Shown here one piece after another: positions 21,128 through 31,837 of a stretch of DNA of 37,009 bases. This stretch comes from Candolleomyces eurysporus (Eukaryota; Basidiomycota; Agaricomycetes; Agaricales; Psathyrellaceae): contig JANBPK010000714.1 of NCBI GenBank assembly GCA_027579435.1, forward strand, positions 1-37,009, written 5' to 3'. Within the stretch, counting starts at the first letter, position 1, and each line of letters opens with the position of its first letter. The position numbers and the translations under genes were made by a program. The notes under the pieces are model-generated. The model was not told where the DNA came from. It did no database searches and saw nothing but the letters and a program-made list of their open reading frames with translations.

Positions 21128-22533
21128 TCATACAAGGAAGCCAAATGTGACCCTATACCTAACAAACTGTCAGCTCATCACATCCAACTCGATTGCAGAG
21201 AGTAAAGAATAGACAAGAACAGCACGTACCTTCTGCACTCTCGCCCATGATACAAGAAGATAGCTCGAACTTTTACAATATCCAACTCCGACCCAAACTC
21301 AAACTCGGTGTAGAACCCAGCAACGTATTCGAAGTGGCCGCGTTCTGCCGGAAGGCAGGCAGAGAGGTGACGCTCAGGGTTCATTTCCTCGCCTTTGACT
21401 GTGTATCGCGTGAGTTTCTCGGAGCCGCTGGTGCAGAGGGTAGCTAGGAAGGAGGCATCTACACAGGTGCAGAACCTAGTTTGGTGTGCGTAGGTCATGA
21501 TGGGGAGAAGTGTAGACGTACCGGATGGTGATTCGGAGAATTTGGTTGCAATAGTAAGCGGTTTGGTACTGAACGTTGAGAGATTAGCTTCGCCAACGAG
21601 CTTTCCATAACTTGGCAGTAAGGCGGTGCCTGAAGAAAGATCAAAATTAAAATCCGAGATATAGAAAGCGACAGAAACGACGCACCCTCTCCTAATGATT
21701 GTACCCTTTGACGCGAACTACTGGAACCTATCTAGCACGTACAGCTCGTCAACAAGCCACGAAAACAGACGTGAAGCACACATACCTGCGCCTGTCTACC
21801 AGCAATACGCAAAGAGCCATAGGCAACACCGGAGTACGTGGTACCTTGTCATTGCAGCCCACATCAGCACCACACTCTCCACCAAGGAATCAAGAGAACT
21901 CACCGAAACCTCTTTCGCAACCTGCTGAGCAATGCCCGGAGGCAAGATCTGCAAATACGGAGGCGGTAGACTCATCGACTCTGCAGGCGCATTGGAAGCG
22001 CGAGGGGTCGAGGCATGAGTGACTCGTGATTGTGACTGAACGGCGGTGGTGGAGGCGGGGCGAATGCAATGTCGAATGACCCGCACTGGTCACTTGCGGC
22101 GAAATTTGCTGAGCGTTGTTGCTGCTGAGGAACGGCTCCATGCTGAGCCGTCTGTTATTGCCGTTGCGGAGGTTGGGCATACGCGGATGGAGGACTGAAG
22201 AACTTGTGCTTGGAGCCTCCCCAACGTAGGGTGTATTCGAGGTCCCAGCTATGAAGGCTGCAAGGATATTGACATCATCTGGAGAACGGGCGGTTCGTTG
22301 GTAAGCACTTCAAATGAAGGGCAAGTTCACGCACCTTGCTCGGTGGCAGCTGAGCCGTCTTCGCCATTTTCACGGTTCCCAGCGTGGTTGAGAGGTTGAT
22401 CAGCCGATGTGCAACGTGAAGGGGAAGAACGAGCGCGAATCGGGGTTTGAAGATAGCAATGATGGAATAAACCACCTTCAACTTCTTCAATGCGTAGATT
22501 AGTTACAGTGTAGCGTAGCGTACGGGACGACAT
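21128..22533 (-). CDS. Seven-exon gene of unknown function
   Basis: Exons 22335-22533, 21904-22278, 21800-21844, 21686-21727, 21522-21629, 21230-21458 and 21128-21158 all join in phase and give 342 residues. The C-terminal 150 residues look like one folded domain: TYSGVAYGSLRIAG, LPSYGKLVGEANLSTFS, KLTRYTVKGEEMNPERH, then FEYVAGFYTEFEFGSELDIV, ending FLYHGRECRRYRVTFGFLV. The N-terminal half is low in structure and rich in Ser and Asn. In exon 2 an alternative frame reads as proline-rich (LPPPYLQILPPG), so the N-terminal model is less secure. No domain is recognised. A degraded paralogue of exon 2 lies at about 25440-25800, so this family has been locally duplicated. The gene lies upstream of, and on the same strand as, the NLR gene. 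Confidence 0.6.
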
Positions 22534-23190
22534 TATCACCTTCTCCACTCTCAACACATTTTCTCGATCCGCCAACGCGCATCGCCCTCATCTTGCAACC
22601 ATGCTTCGACAATACAGGTAGTCTGTCTCCCGCTGCGAAATACGCTGCGGTCGAGGTTGTCGACAACGATGCCACAATTTGTGTGCATCTAACTTTGACA
22701 ACACAGATAAGCTGTCTCTCGTTGCGCAATCCGCTACGGTCGAGGTTGTCAATTTACCCCTCTTGTCGCTTCTTCTCGACCTCTTTCCCCGTCTATTATC
22801 GTCTCGAAGCCGCGTCCTACCGATAATCTTGTCCGTATAATTTTTCTCGGGGGTTTCTCTCTCTCGAGCGCGGATATTTGCTGTGCATCTGCCTTACCAA
22901 TGCGTGTACCATCCCTTTATCTTTATGATTTCTTTCTCGCATCTTGGCCCGTCTCCCTTGATTATGGCCCTCTGTACATGTACCTATCATCATAGCCACT
23001 TTGAATATCAAATTGGACTCGAATTTTCCTCTCTTTGTCACGACCGTGTCAAATTTCCATCTGCGTATTGACACGAACCCACCACAAGCAGGTGGAAGGC
23101 AGTCTGTATGTGCCAGAGAGACAATTCCGAGTCTATTTTTGTGCTGCTCCGGCAGATGAGATACATATTGGCTTGAAAGTTTGCTGGGAT
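22534..23190. other. Intergenic region with a short direct repeat
   Basis: This is the region upstream of the start at 22533. Two 54-56 bp direct repeats lie at 22608-22663 and 22697-22750. Otherwise it is pyrimidine-rich with no supported coding sequence. Confidence 0.5.
22608..22750 (+). repeat. Direct repeat, two 54-56 bp units
   Basis: Units starting GACAATACAG (22608) and GACAACACAG (22697), 89 bp apart, share TGTCTC(C/T)CG(C/T)TGCG and the end CGGTCGAGGTTGTC. They lie just upstream of the gene starting at 22533 and may carry regulatory sites. Confidence 0.7.
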
Positions 23191-25430
23191 TTAACTCGCC
23201 CCTCTAACCACATGCCTGGCGTTGAACACGTATGTAATCCAAAACAACCCCTTCGGATGGACCCAGCACCCTCCCACTTTCGCCAAACCTCGGATAAAGT
23301 CTACGCAGAGCTTCCAGCTTGCGGGTTGCAGTTCACCACCGATGCCAGGGACGACTTGCTCAGCGATGGTGAAGTACTTGCGATAGGAAACGTTGAATCC
23401 GACGTCGGATGTTTGAGCGATGTAAGAGGTACTGCAACTTGAAAACATGGTAATCGTCGTCCGTCCTGACGGACATTCCGTTTGCTGGGTATCCTGCAAG
23501 TACCCCGTCCAAATGGTGAGGTTCGGGACGTAACGACCGAGGAAGCACAATCGGTGCACCACTCCATAGTCCCAGAGCCAACTGGCTGCGTTGTTCTGGG
23601 GTGGAGAGTGGAACATCAGATCAATGGCAGAAGACTAGAGGAGAATGTAAACATACCTCTACCGCCCGTTTAGGGTAAGCACAATGAACGGATCCTTTGG
23701 CCCAATCCAGGTTGTTACCCCATAACCCTGATGAAGTCGCCGAAAGGTGTTGATTTTTGGTGCTCTTTCAATCGAAACGCAACCCCATTAATTCTTGCGT
23801 CAAGCCGATACCGGAGAGCGAATCGTTCAACGAGTTTGAGCCCAAGTCACGACGTTCCCATCCGCGAGGAGTGCTTTGAGGGGCTAGGACGTTCTTGTCG
23901 ATGGTAATTTTGATATACGCAGGCGTCTTCGGCCAATCTTCCTGTTCCGTGGGCAACTTGGTCTGCTCGCAAAGTAAACACCCAGCTCAAACTTTATGAT
24001 CGACAAAGAATGCCGCACCTTGGTGATTTACGACCTCGCACAAGTCGCCGTCAAGATCAATCTGCTCTTCACCAACCCGTACTGCGCAGCATCACGAAGC
24101 GTCGCGGTATCTACCTTGGGAGGGTGAGCCATAAACGGTTGCCGAATTGTTGCTGTGCGAAGGGTGAACTTCCTCGTGAAATGGATTGGTAAGCTCAACA
24201 CGCTGCCCGCTCCCTACGAAATCTCCGACCAGCCAAAGGACTCGAGGGTGTTGAATTCATGCAGTTGGAGTACCTATGTCACGCGATGAGCAAATATCAG
24301 AATGGGAAGAATGCATACAAAGCTCTATCCACCTGGTCTACAACCAGGCCAAATACTTGTGTTCGGAGCAGGTTCCCGATTGGTGGGGTCAACGGCGGTG
24401 TCGTGTAGGTCTTTGACATTGAAGTGAGTGAATTGGAATATGTAGTCTGCGAGAGAGCGTAAATCGTTTGGTTAGGATCCTTTCAAGGAACGATCGCAAC
24501 CATAGGAAAACTTACCATCTTCGACACCAGAATGGAAAAGAGACACAACCTTGGAAGAACAGAAGCCTACCTTGACAAGCTCACGGAACCTCAAATCCAG
24601 GAACCAGCTACCACGGTTCACTCATCTCCCCAATCTCAAGGCACGCCACTTGTCCAATGATCTACAACGTAGAGCAATTCATGATCAGGATTGAGTTACC
24701 TGATAAGAAAAATGTTCGAAACTCACCCTGCACGCAACGAAATCAACCGAAACGCGGCTGGTATCGCAGACGATAAAGTTGTGCAAATGCATGAAATGGT
24801 GGAGGTCGGTGAGGTGAACGCAATGAATGGTAGCGGCTTTGGGTTCAGTGATGATCTTGAACCTATCCCTCCAGGTATTGCCGCCGCCTGCACGAGCGCT
24901 CGCAACCAGGCCAGCAACGATTTAGCTGCCTTGCGTATGATTTCGCAGGCTTCTGTGCCTGAACTGTGAGCCAAACTTATAATTAGAATCGGAGCCCGAG
25001 AAACTCGAGAAGAGAAAGCGGGGTGCAGCGCAGAACACTCACTGGGATTGGCGACGGCTCCGGTGTCCCTGGCGGCCTGATCCTTAGCGCTTAGCGTAGT
25101 CCCAATTCGATGAGGTCAATAGGTCTCTTCTTAGGCTGTAAGAGGTGGCCGGAATGGAGTATGTCATCATGAATACTCAAGGGGGAGAAGAGGTGAACGA
25201 GATTTGCTTACCGGGATATGGGGCAACCGAGGATCCACAGCAAACTTGCCTCGAAAGGCATGGGGTTCCGAGAGAAGTTTGAGGTATTCACATTTCGAGG
25301 TGCCAGCCATGGGAGTTACATTCTTCGCCTCTAAGCTCCAAGCAGTACCGCGACCAACGTTGTCGTAGAGCAAGCATGATGGGATCTGGAGGAAGGGGTG
25401 CTTTGTTGACATTACAGGCTCGGACAAACG
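23191..25430 (-). pseudogene. Decayed multi-exon gene(s), unrecognised
   Basis: On the minus strand, fragments of good protein character are linked by plausible introns but broken by stops and shifts. In order: GTAWSLEAKNVTPMAGTSKC (25350-25270), PKKRPIDLIELGLR then a TAA (25130-25080), FKIITEPKAATIHCVHLTDL (24860-24800), SWFLDLRFRELVKVGFCSSK (24620-24560), DYIFQFTHFNVKDLHDTAVD (24450-24390), EDWPKTPAYIKITIDKN (23945-23895), LDWAKGSVHC and SWLWDYGVVHRLCFLGRYVP (23720-23530). At least three in-frame stops and two frame shifts separate them. I recognise no family. Several Ns occur nearby, but the stops are in clean sequence, so decay is more likely than sequencing error. It may be more than one gene. 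Confidence 0.45.
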
Positions 25431-25900
25431 TTAGATATCCACAGCGCTCACCGGAGGCAACATCAGCAAAGATGGAGGCGGGGACNTCATCGCCTGCAGA
25501 CTTGTTGAACAATGAACGCGGACAGATGGCGTTGGCGCATGACCGAACGAGAGCGATGGAGGGGCGAATGCGGTGTCGAATAACCTGGTCACTTGCAGCG
25601 AATCTTGCTGAGCCTGTTCCCACTATTGTTGCTGCTGAGGAAAGGCTTCATGCTGAGGATGAGCGGATGAAGGACTGAGGACGTGATGGGCCTTCTTTGA
25701 TGTAGGCTGGGAGCCCTTCGAGGTTGCAGCTATGAGGGTAATGTTACCCGGAAGGCCGAATCGTTGATAAGCACTTGGATGAAATCCTAAAGATCGACGT
25801 TTTCTCTTGCGCATGCACTCGTTTGATAGAACTCGGCGGAGGTCATCGGTTCTTGAGCCCGAGCCGCCGGCAACGACCGAAGTCACTTACCGACAGGCCG
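25431..25900 (-). pseudogene. Degraded paralogue of the gene at 21128-22533
   Basis: Sequence here matches 21930-22310 in order: GGGGCGAATGC(GG/AA)TGTCGAAT, GGTCACTTGC(A/G)GCGAA, TTGCTGCTGAGGAA, AGCTATGA(A/G)G and AAGCACTT. The corresponding minus-strand frame contains a stop (TGA or TAG depending on frame) near 25640-25660, so a full product is unlikely. The intron of the intact copy is also recognisable here, so this is DNA-level duplication rather than retrocopying. Its downstream sequence does not resemble the intact gene's later exons. Confidence 0.5.
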
Positions 25901-25933
25901 ACGTCAGATTCATTCCGTGCAAATTTGGACTCG

Positions 25934-28900
25934 ATGCTAGTTTCCCTGGATTGGACCTCGAGGCTCGGCGCCGCCAGGGGGTTTCACCAGGGTGGTCCTT
26001 TACCTTCCTTCTTCTTCTCTCTCTCGCTGGTGTGCCTGGTTCCCTCCACTTTCCTTTGGCCTGCTATGTTGGTTGTTTCTTTTCTTTCTCTCTTCTGCCT
26101 TTTCTTTACTCTGTTTTTCTTTTGAAATAACCAGTCACAGGACTAGAATGTGCCTTGGACGATGCTCCAAGGCTGGAGTCTCTCACTCGCATCAAACTTG
26201 TGGTACGTAGCCACTTGCTTGGTTTCTTTTTCGAGTGTGCTAAACGCGTCTTTTAGTACGACAGGATCGCCCTCACGCGCTACACCACCGCTTATCTCTT
26301 CTTCACACTCGTTACATGCCTCGTTCTCTGCGCCTTGCAAGGGGTCCTGCTCTACGACAATCCGCAAGCCGCGAACATCTTGACCGATGTCGTCGATGAA
26401 GCCCAAGTCCCTCCCCATATCGCAATGGTGATGAGTGATCATCTCCAGGTGTGCCAGGGCATCCCCGACCGGAGGGGTTCTCCACTTCAAGGACAACAAG
26501 GTCGTCAAAGTCGAAGAGGTCACCACTGGTTCTTTGATTGGTGGAGGTCAAGCTCAAGGAGGGTTTGCTCTCGAGCGACGACGCTTTCGCAAGCGGTGAA
26601 AGACGGTGAGTTTATCTCAATCAATCAAACCCTCCTGCTGCGCCATCTAATTACCCATCTCAGACTCGGGTCCGCAGACAAGTAGTCGAGGAGGAGGAAG
26701 ACGAATCGGCTTCGAGTGATGAGGGGGAGGTGTCGAGCGACGATGAGGGGNGAGTCAGTAGCAGCGATGAGGAAGGANCGGAATCNGACGANGAAGGNGT
26801 AGACNAAGACGACGAAGCCNCNTCAACATCTCCTGTTGTGANCTCGACAATAACTACCGCCACCACCACTGGTACGAGCCTAGCTGCAGCAACTGCCACT
26901 TCACCTCCTGTTNCCATTCNCCGTCCTNTCGACGATATCAACCTCAGCGGCGGAAGCACTGGGGTCGTCTCTCTTCCCTTGTCGTGCATCTATTCATNNA
27001 GTTGGCTGGAGGAAAAGTACGCGACTTCTCCTTTTTTTTCGAACATGGGTNNCCCGACTNACGCTCTCATCTNGTTTACATGACGCCCAGCGAGAAGACG
27101 TCGCTACCTCTTTTTTCCAACTCTGGCTATTCACCATCGGCCTTGTCGCGGTACGTCTNGAGCTTCGCGTTGACTTACCGACTTGTGGGTCCTGGTTTGC
27201 TAACGACCCTTTCTCCCATCAAATCAACAGATCATAAACGAATCTCTCCCCCATCTCGGAGCTGCGTTTTTCGGACANGTTCTGGGTGCAGCCTGGGCCA
27301 CATCCAGGATCACCTCGACGAAGAACTTGGTCGCGTTTTACAGCGGNGTNATCGTTGATGGGCCGTGTAGGGGATATGATGTGTTGGGCCCTTGGTGGAC
27401 TGTTAGGCTGCAGCATACGGTGAGTACGAAGGAAAGCCCTTCTGTTTGCAGTTTCTTTTTTCTGATGGAAGGGTTGGTTGCTTAGATTCCTGTCGTTGTA
27501 TTGAACGGCGTGAGCATCGTCGCTTTGGGTTTACTATCCTGGAAATTGCTACGGGTGCGTATCTGTACCATTCTATCTCAAGTTCTCGGAACTCACGGAA
27601 GGTATTCATTCAATTTCGGTGACGACCATGTAGGTGTATGCCCGAGCGACGTTTAGCAGGGTAGGAGCCTCGCCTATCATTCACCGAATGTACAAGCTAG
27701 TGCTCTTCTTCTCTGTCGGACTCCACCTCGCGAGTTTCTTCACTCTGGTATCGGCGACGCTCTGGATTGCGAAGATCGTACGAGGTAGTTATGCGGTCTT
27801 TGCTGAACATCGCACCCTGTACCTAATTGGATTTGTGGTCGTTTTGTTGGTACGTTCTATCCGATCTGTTTCCCATTCATTATGTAGGCTTATTGAATTG
27901 GACTTTGCTTTTGTTCTCCAGGCCGAAATTCCATGGCTCTTCTATGTATGTTGCCGTCCCATATCTTGTGCTGGAGGCTGTACTTATTCTTCCGGAATAG
28001 GGCTGGATTTGTGTTCGAAAGGAATGCAAGATTCGATTCGGCGTTTTCCTCTTCCTCTCAGCCGTTTTGATCGCCATCTCGAGCGTGCTGTTCAGTAGCA
28101 ACCGTATGTAGCCATTTTCGGTTCTTGCTCTGGCCATTCTGCTCACCCAGGTAATCAACTACAGTGTATCGCTGCATCTTCACATCGTGGTCGTTCTTCG
28201 CAACGGTGACGGTCACCGCATTCGTGTTGCTGGTGCTTACAGCTGCAATGGGCGTTTTGTGCTACTTCAACTACGGCAAAGGTCTAGCTCACTATCGTGC
28301 GTGCTCTCCATTCAATGGACCTCCACTATTCGACGTTTGCTAACCACATGAAACAAAACCCCGATTTTTTTATTATCTTATAGTCAAGGTTACAGATGCT
28401 CTCGAAGGTTCCGACTTCACACCTGTCTACTTCCCTCGGGGCGACGACGACGAGAAAGGTGGACTCGGCGAATCCCAGCTTATGAGCAAGTACTACGAAA
28501 CGGACATCAAGATCGACATTGTCAACGACGACATCGAGCGGAATAGCACTGAGAAGAAGCCATCACAACCGCCGGTTTCTTTTTCCTTCGCCACCTTCAG
28601 AGTCAATGACGGCATCGGGAAGAAGAGAGGATCCTCGATCTACTCGAACAAAACGGAGGGTCCTATCATCCTCTCGGCCTCACCGCCGTTGCTCTCGGAC
28701 TTGTCCTCCCTGACCACCTACGCGAGGACGATCAAGAGGTTGACCAAGGCTAACGGGAGGAAGTCAAAGGACCAGGCGTCGTTGACCGAGGAAAGCTCCT
28801 TGGGATCCCCTACTGCGTCGTACGAAGGTTCGACTGAGGAAGGACGTCCCCCGCTGAGAGTTGTCAACGCGACTCCGCGTCAGTCTACGGTTCTTGTAAA

Positions 28901-29054
28901 GAAGCCTCCTCGAGCGGCGGGAGCGGGGATCAAGCCGCTGATAACAGCAGGAACTGCCGATGCTCAGACTGTTAGGATACCTAGCCTCAACAGTGTTTCG
29001 ACTTTCAGACCGTTCTCGGGGATCGGCATCTACGGCGAGCCCGGGGTCGACTAG
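25934..29054 (+). CDS. Multi-pass membrane protein, Agaricomycete family of unknown function
   Basis: Exons: 25934-25991 (uncertain start), 26147-26202, 26257-26605, 26664-27150, 27231-27419, 27486-27554, 27634-27849, 27922-27945, 28001-28103, 28165-28296 and 28384-29054; from exon five on all phases agree. About seven hydrophobic segments can be seen: TAYLFFTLVTCLVLCALQGV, SFFQLWLFTIGLVA, VVVLNGVSIVALGLLSW, LVLFFSVGLHLASFFTLVSA, YLIGFVVVLLAEIPWLF, GVFLFLSAVLIAISSVLF and FFATVTVTAFVLLVLTAAMG. An acidic loop (SASSDEGEVSSDDEG) lies after the first. NYGKGLAHYLKVTDALEGSD precedes a 220-residue polar, probably cytoplasmic, tail. I recall similar proteins from Agaricomycetes without an assigned role. 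The first half is poorly sequenced: many Ns at 26751-27355, an extra base near 26468 that breaks GIPTGGVLHF, and a TGA near 26595. Confidence 0.75.
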
Positions 29055-29883
29055 AGCGTCGTCGGCTGGGTCGTTGAAGAGTCGGGTGGAGAATCGGGGT
29101 GGTTGGGGGACCAAGGCACCTATTGAAGAGTTGCCCAGTATTCCAACAAAGTTCTGAGGTATCTCTGTGCATCATTTTGAGCACCCTTAGCTAGTAGTTG
29201 GAGCTTACACCGTCCATCGGTTCATCTTTTCGTTTTCCCTCCCTTTTTTATTCTTATCATTTCATTGCCGTGTTCCATTTTCCTGTTAACCTCCCTCTTT
29301 CCTCCATGTACTGTCGAGAATGAATTCCAGCTGTTGTCATCGCTTCCAGGTTGAATGACGGTGGCAAAGTGTTGTAGTAGTATCAACAATGTTTTTTTTG
29401 CCATGGACTACTGGTCCTGACCTTGATATTGATAAGTCTTGGAGTCAAGACACCATTGTGAATGTCAGATTTGGTCTCCTTCACACTCTGTGCCAGCCTT
29501 CCACAGGCCTTGGCCAGGCTACCTGCAACCACACCTGCCAAACCCATACCCATTGTAGCAAGTGATGGGAATTCTGCAGTTCACCATGAGTGTTTTGTAC
29601 TTGTCACCCGCAGGTCTCACTGCTTTGTAAGTTCAAGATATAAACACATCTTGAATGCAGTATAGATAGTCACAAAGGTACACAAGTTACTACACAGCAC
29701 TCCACCAGGATTTTTGAGTTCACACAAGCCCATCCAATCCAACACTTCTCTGCATTCCTATACTGGTTTCACACTCTCCTACCTGCTATAAGGCTATCAC
29801 CCATGCTCCACACTCAGGGCATATAGTCTGTTGCACCCATATTATATGCACCAGCCCACATTGCTTAAGTCCCTTGTTTAATG
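29055..29883. other. 3' flank and start of an AT-rich block
   Basis: 29055-29400 looks like the 3' flank of the membrane-protein gene, T-rich and without open frames. From about 29400 the base composition shifts to an AT-richer, simpler style continuing to 31490. I see no gene. Confidence 0.5.
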
Positions 29884-30560
29884 GTCTAGCCCCAGGGGCT
29901 GCATTAATGAGGTACCTTTGTAATACACAGCGGCTGCTGGGGTTGTCTGGTGTGTAACTGACAGACGGGCCCCCGGGGTTTCTTGGCGGAGCAATTTCAT
30001 GGCAGGTGTGGCTGCAGATCNTTTTTTGGCATACATAAAGAGCAGCCGCATTGTGTTGCAATGCAAAAAAGACCTGCAAAACGAAGAGGCCCCTGGTAGC
30101 CCTGAATGTAAACAAGCTCGGTAGACACACAGGCGGCTGATGTTGCAAGTTTGAGGGTCAAGTACATGCAGCGGCCGGTGTTTGTGCCATCCAAGCCATG
30201 GTTCTTTTGATGCTGCAGCTGCAATATACAAGCTCATCATGAGGGGCAATTAAGCAAAGTGGCTGCATCGACCAAAAAGAAAGGACCAAATAGATGGAGC
30301 AGCTGCTTGCACAACACATTTGACAAGTGGATTAGACGATGCGGCTGCAGTTGTGCTTGATTAATGTGACTTGGTAGACAGCAGGGCTGCTCGTTGTTCT
30401 ATGAAAGTCATAGGCCATCTAAACTGTGTGGCCCCAGATCAGCCAAGAGAATTATTGGGTTGTCTTGACAGTGCGGCTGCGGTGAAACTGCCAGATTGGT
30501 AGGCCATTTAGATGCTGTGGCTGCTGCTTGGCTAACAGAATTATGGGGTTAATGACACAA
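29884..30560. repeat. Decayed array with a GGCTGC-type core every about 42 nt
   Basis: A core of GCGGCTGC or close variants (GGGGCTGC, GTGGCTGC, GCAGCTGC, GGCCCC) recurs at about 29894, 29931, 29968, 30008, 30047, 30089, 30131, 30173, 30213, 30259, 30300, 30340, 30384, 30428, 30472 and 30520. Spacing is 37-48 nt. The sequence between cores is not obviously conserved, as in an old minisatellite. It has no open frame through it on either strand. Confidence 0.6.
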
Positions 30561-30648
30561 TCGTCTCGCCAATGTTGTGGTCAGACCACAACTTCGGTGA
30601 GGTATGCAAAAATCACAGGCGCTCTGCTGATGGAGGCGCTCTGGTTAT

Positions 30649-31020
30649 CACAGGGTTTTCTACTTCATATTTTGAACCCAAATACATTGAAAATACATAG
30701 AAAATACACCATATATTTTTAGTGTATTTCCACAAAAAATACAGGACAAATATGGAAGGTATGTATTTTCTGGAAAAAATACTGGGAAAATACTAAACTA
30801 TTATGGATCAAGACCAAGTTCCATTGGATTGATTTTGACTCACCAGGCAAACCAATGGAACTTGACTTTTGACCTATAATAGTTTCATATTTTTTCCAGA
30901 AAATACATGCCTTCTGTATTTGTTCTGTATTTTTTGTAAAAATACACTAAAAATATATGGTGTATTTTCTATGTATTTTCAACGTATTTAGGCTCAAAAT
31001 ACATGGTCAAAAATCCTGTG
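30649..31020. mobile_element. Foldback (MITE-like) element, 372 bp
   Basis: Two arms (30649-30827 and 30852-31020) are inverted copies of each other with scattered mismatches and small gaps, separated by only 24 nt. The ends are CACAGG...CCTGTG, flanked on both sides by TAT, a possible 3-bp target-site duplication. The arms are rich in the word AAAATACA. It has no coding capacity. If transcribed, it would form a very long hairpin RNA. Confidence 0.85.
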
Positions 31021-31385
31021 TATTGATCCTTTGCAGCAAGAACCTTTTCGATGGAACCCTGGCAAGATCACCGGTGTGACCATCACCTTTGAAATCAAAC
31101 CCCAGCAGTAAGAACAATAAGCCCAGGGCATATGCATTGCTAGCAAGCTAAACCTCAAACCAGAACCCTGTCAAATAGACATAAACTCCAGCCACTGATA
31201 CAACACCAGCAGGAGTTGAATTTGAACCACCCAAAGATTTGAGCCTTCAAACTCGCAGATGAGCGTGTTATCCAAAATGTTCACCAGCCTTAAGCCCCGG
31301 TTGGGATAAGTAAACCTGGCGGGTATCCAGGCCAGGGTCAACCTTGGTAAGACAACAGCAGTGGCACCTATACAGAATGCTGCCA

Positions 31386-31490
31386 GCAACCTGCAGCTGC
31401 ACCGTGAACATGACAGGTTGAACCAGCAAGCAACCTGCAGCTGCACTGTGAACATGACAGGTTGAACTAACCAGGCAACCTGCAGCTGCA
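31386..31490 (+). repeat. 44-nt minisatellite, 2.4 units
   Basis: GCAACCTGCAGCTGCAC begins units at 31386, 31430 and 31475. The first two are nearly identical over 44 nt (with GTGAACATGACAGGTTGAAC) and the third stops abruptly at about 31490, where GC-rich coding sequence begins. The unit length and CTGC core resemble the older array at 29884-30560. Confidence 0.8.
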
Positions 31491-31837
31491 CCGCCGGGGC
31501 CGCCCCAGCGGGAGTTGGTCGCGGTGGCCAGCCCGCCGGGCGTGGTCAAGCAGCCGGTCGTGGCAGAGTTTTGCCCGGTGGTGCCGGTAGAGGAGCTTCA
31601 CGCCCCCTCCCAACCAAGTCAACTCCTACTTCTGGAGGGGTGTCTATTATGGGGGCTGCGGCTGCGGCTGCTCAGTCTGCCGCAGCATCGAAGCGACCAA
31701 GAGACGAATCGGATACGGGCGCTCAGGATGATTCTCTCGCCAAAAGATTAAAATCTGTGGAGCCTCAGCCATCGACTTCAGGGACTCCGGCTGCAGGTAA
31801 ACCTGTACAACTGCGACGTCCACCCCCACCAGGATAG
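31491..31837 (+). pseudogene. Orphan C-terminal exon of an RGG/Ala-rich protein
   Basis: An open frame reads GVGRGGQPAGRGQAAGRGR, then GGAGRGASRPLPTKS, a run of Ala (MGAAAAAAQSAAASKRPRDE) and a basic segment (DDSLAKRLKSVEP), ending PVQLRRPPPPG at 31837. RGG-rich tails with a nuclear-localisation-like KRPRDE are typical of RNA-binding or nucleolar proteins. The frame starts within the minisatellite junction, and no upstream exon or start was found in the 2 kb of repeats before it. It is therefore probably a truncated gene. If a cryptic promoter exists, it could still be expressed. Confidence 0.55.

Noticed and set aside
21904..22100. Proline-rich alternative frame (LPPPYLQILPPG) in exon 2 of the unknown gene
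   Set aside because: Its phase does not join to the next exon, while the chosen frame joins all seven exons; kept as a caveat only.
24010..24192. Plus-strand segment LVIYDLAQVAVK resembling a PARP C-terminus
   Set aside because: The frame is short, ends in TGA and has no catalytic PARP motifs around it; the minus strand fits better with neighbouring decayed exons.
29884..30560. Coding repeat protein (14-residue units) in the 42-nt array
   Set aside because: Spacing is not a multiple of three throughout, and stops occur in all frames.
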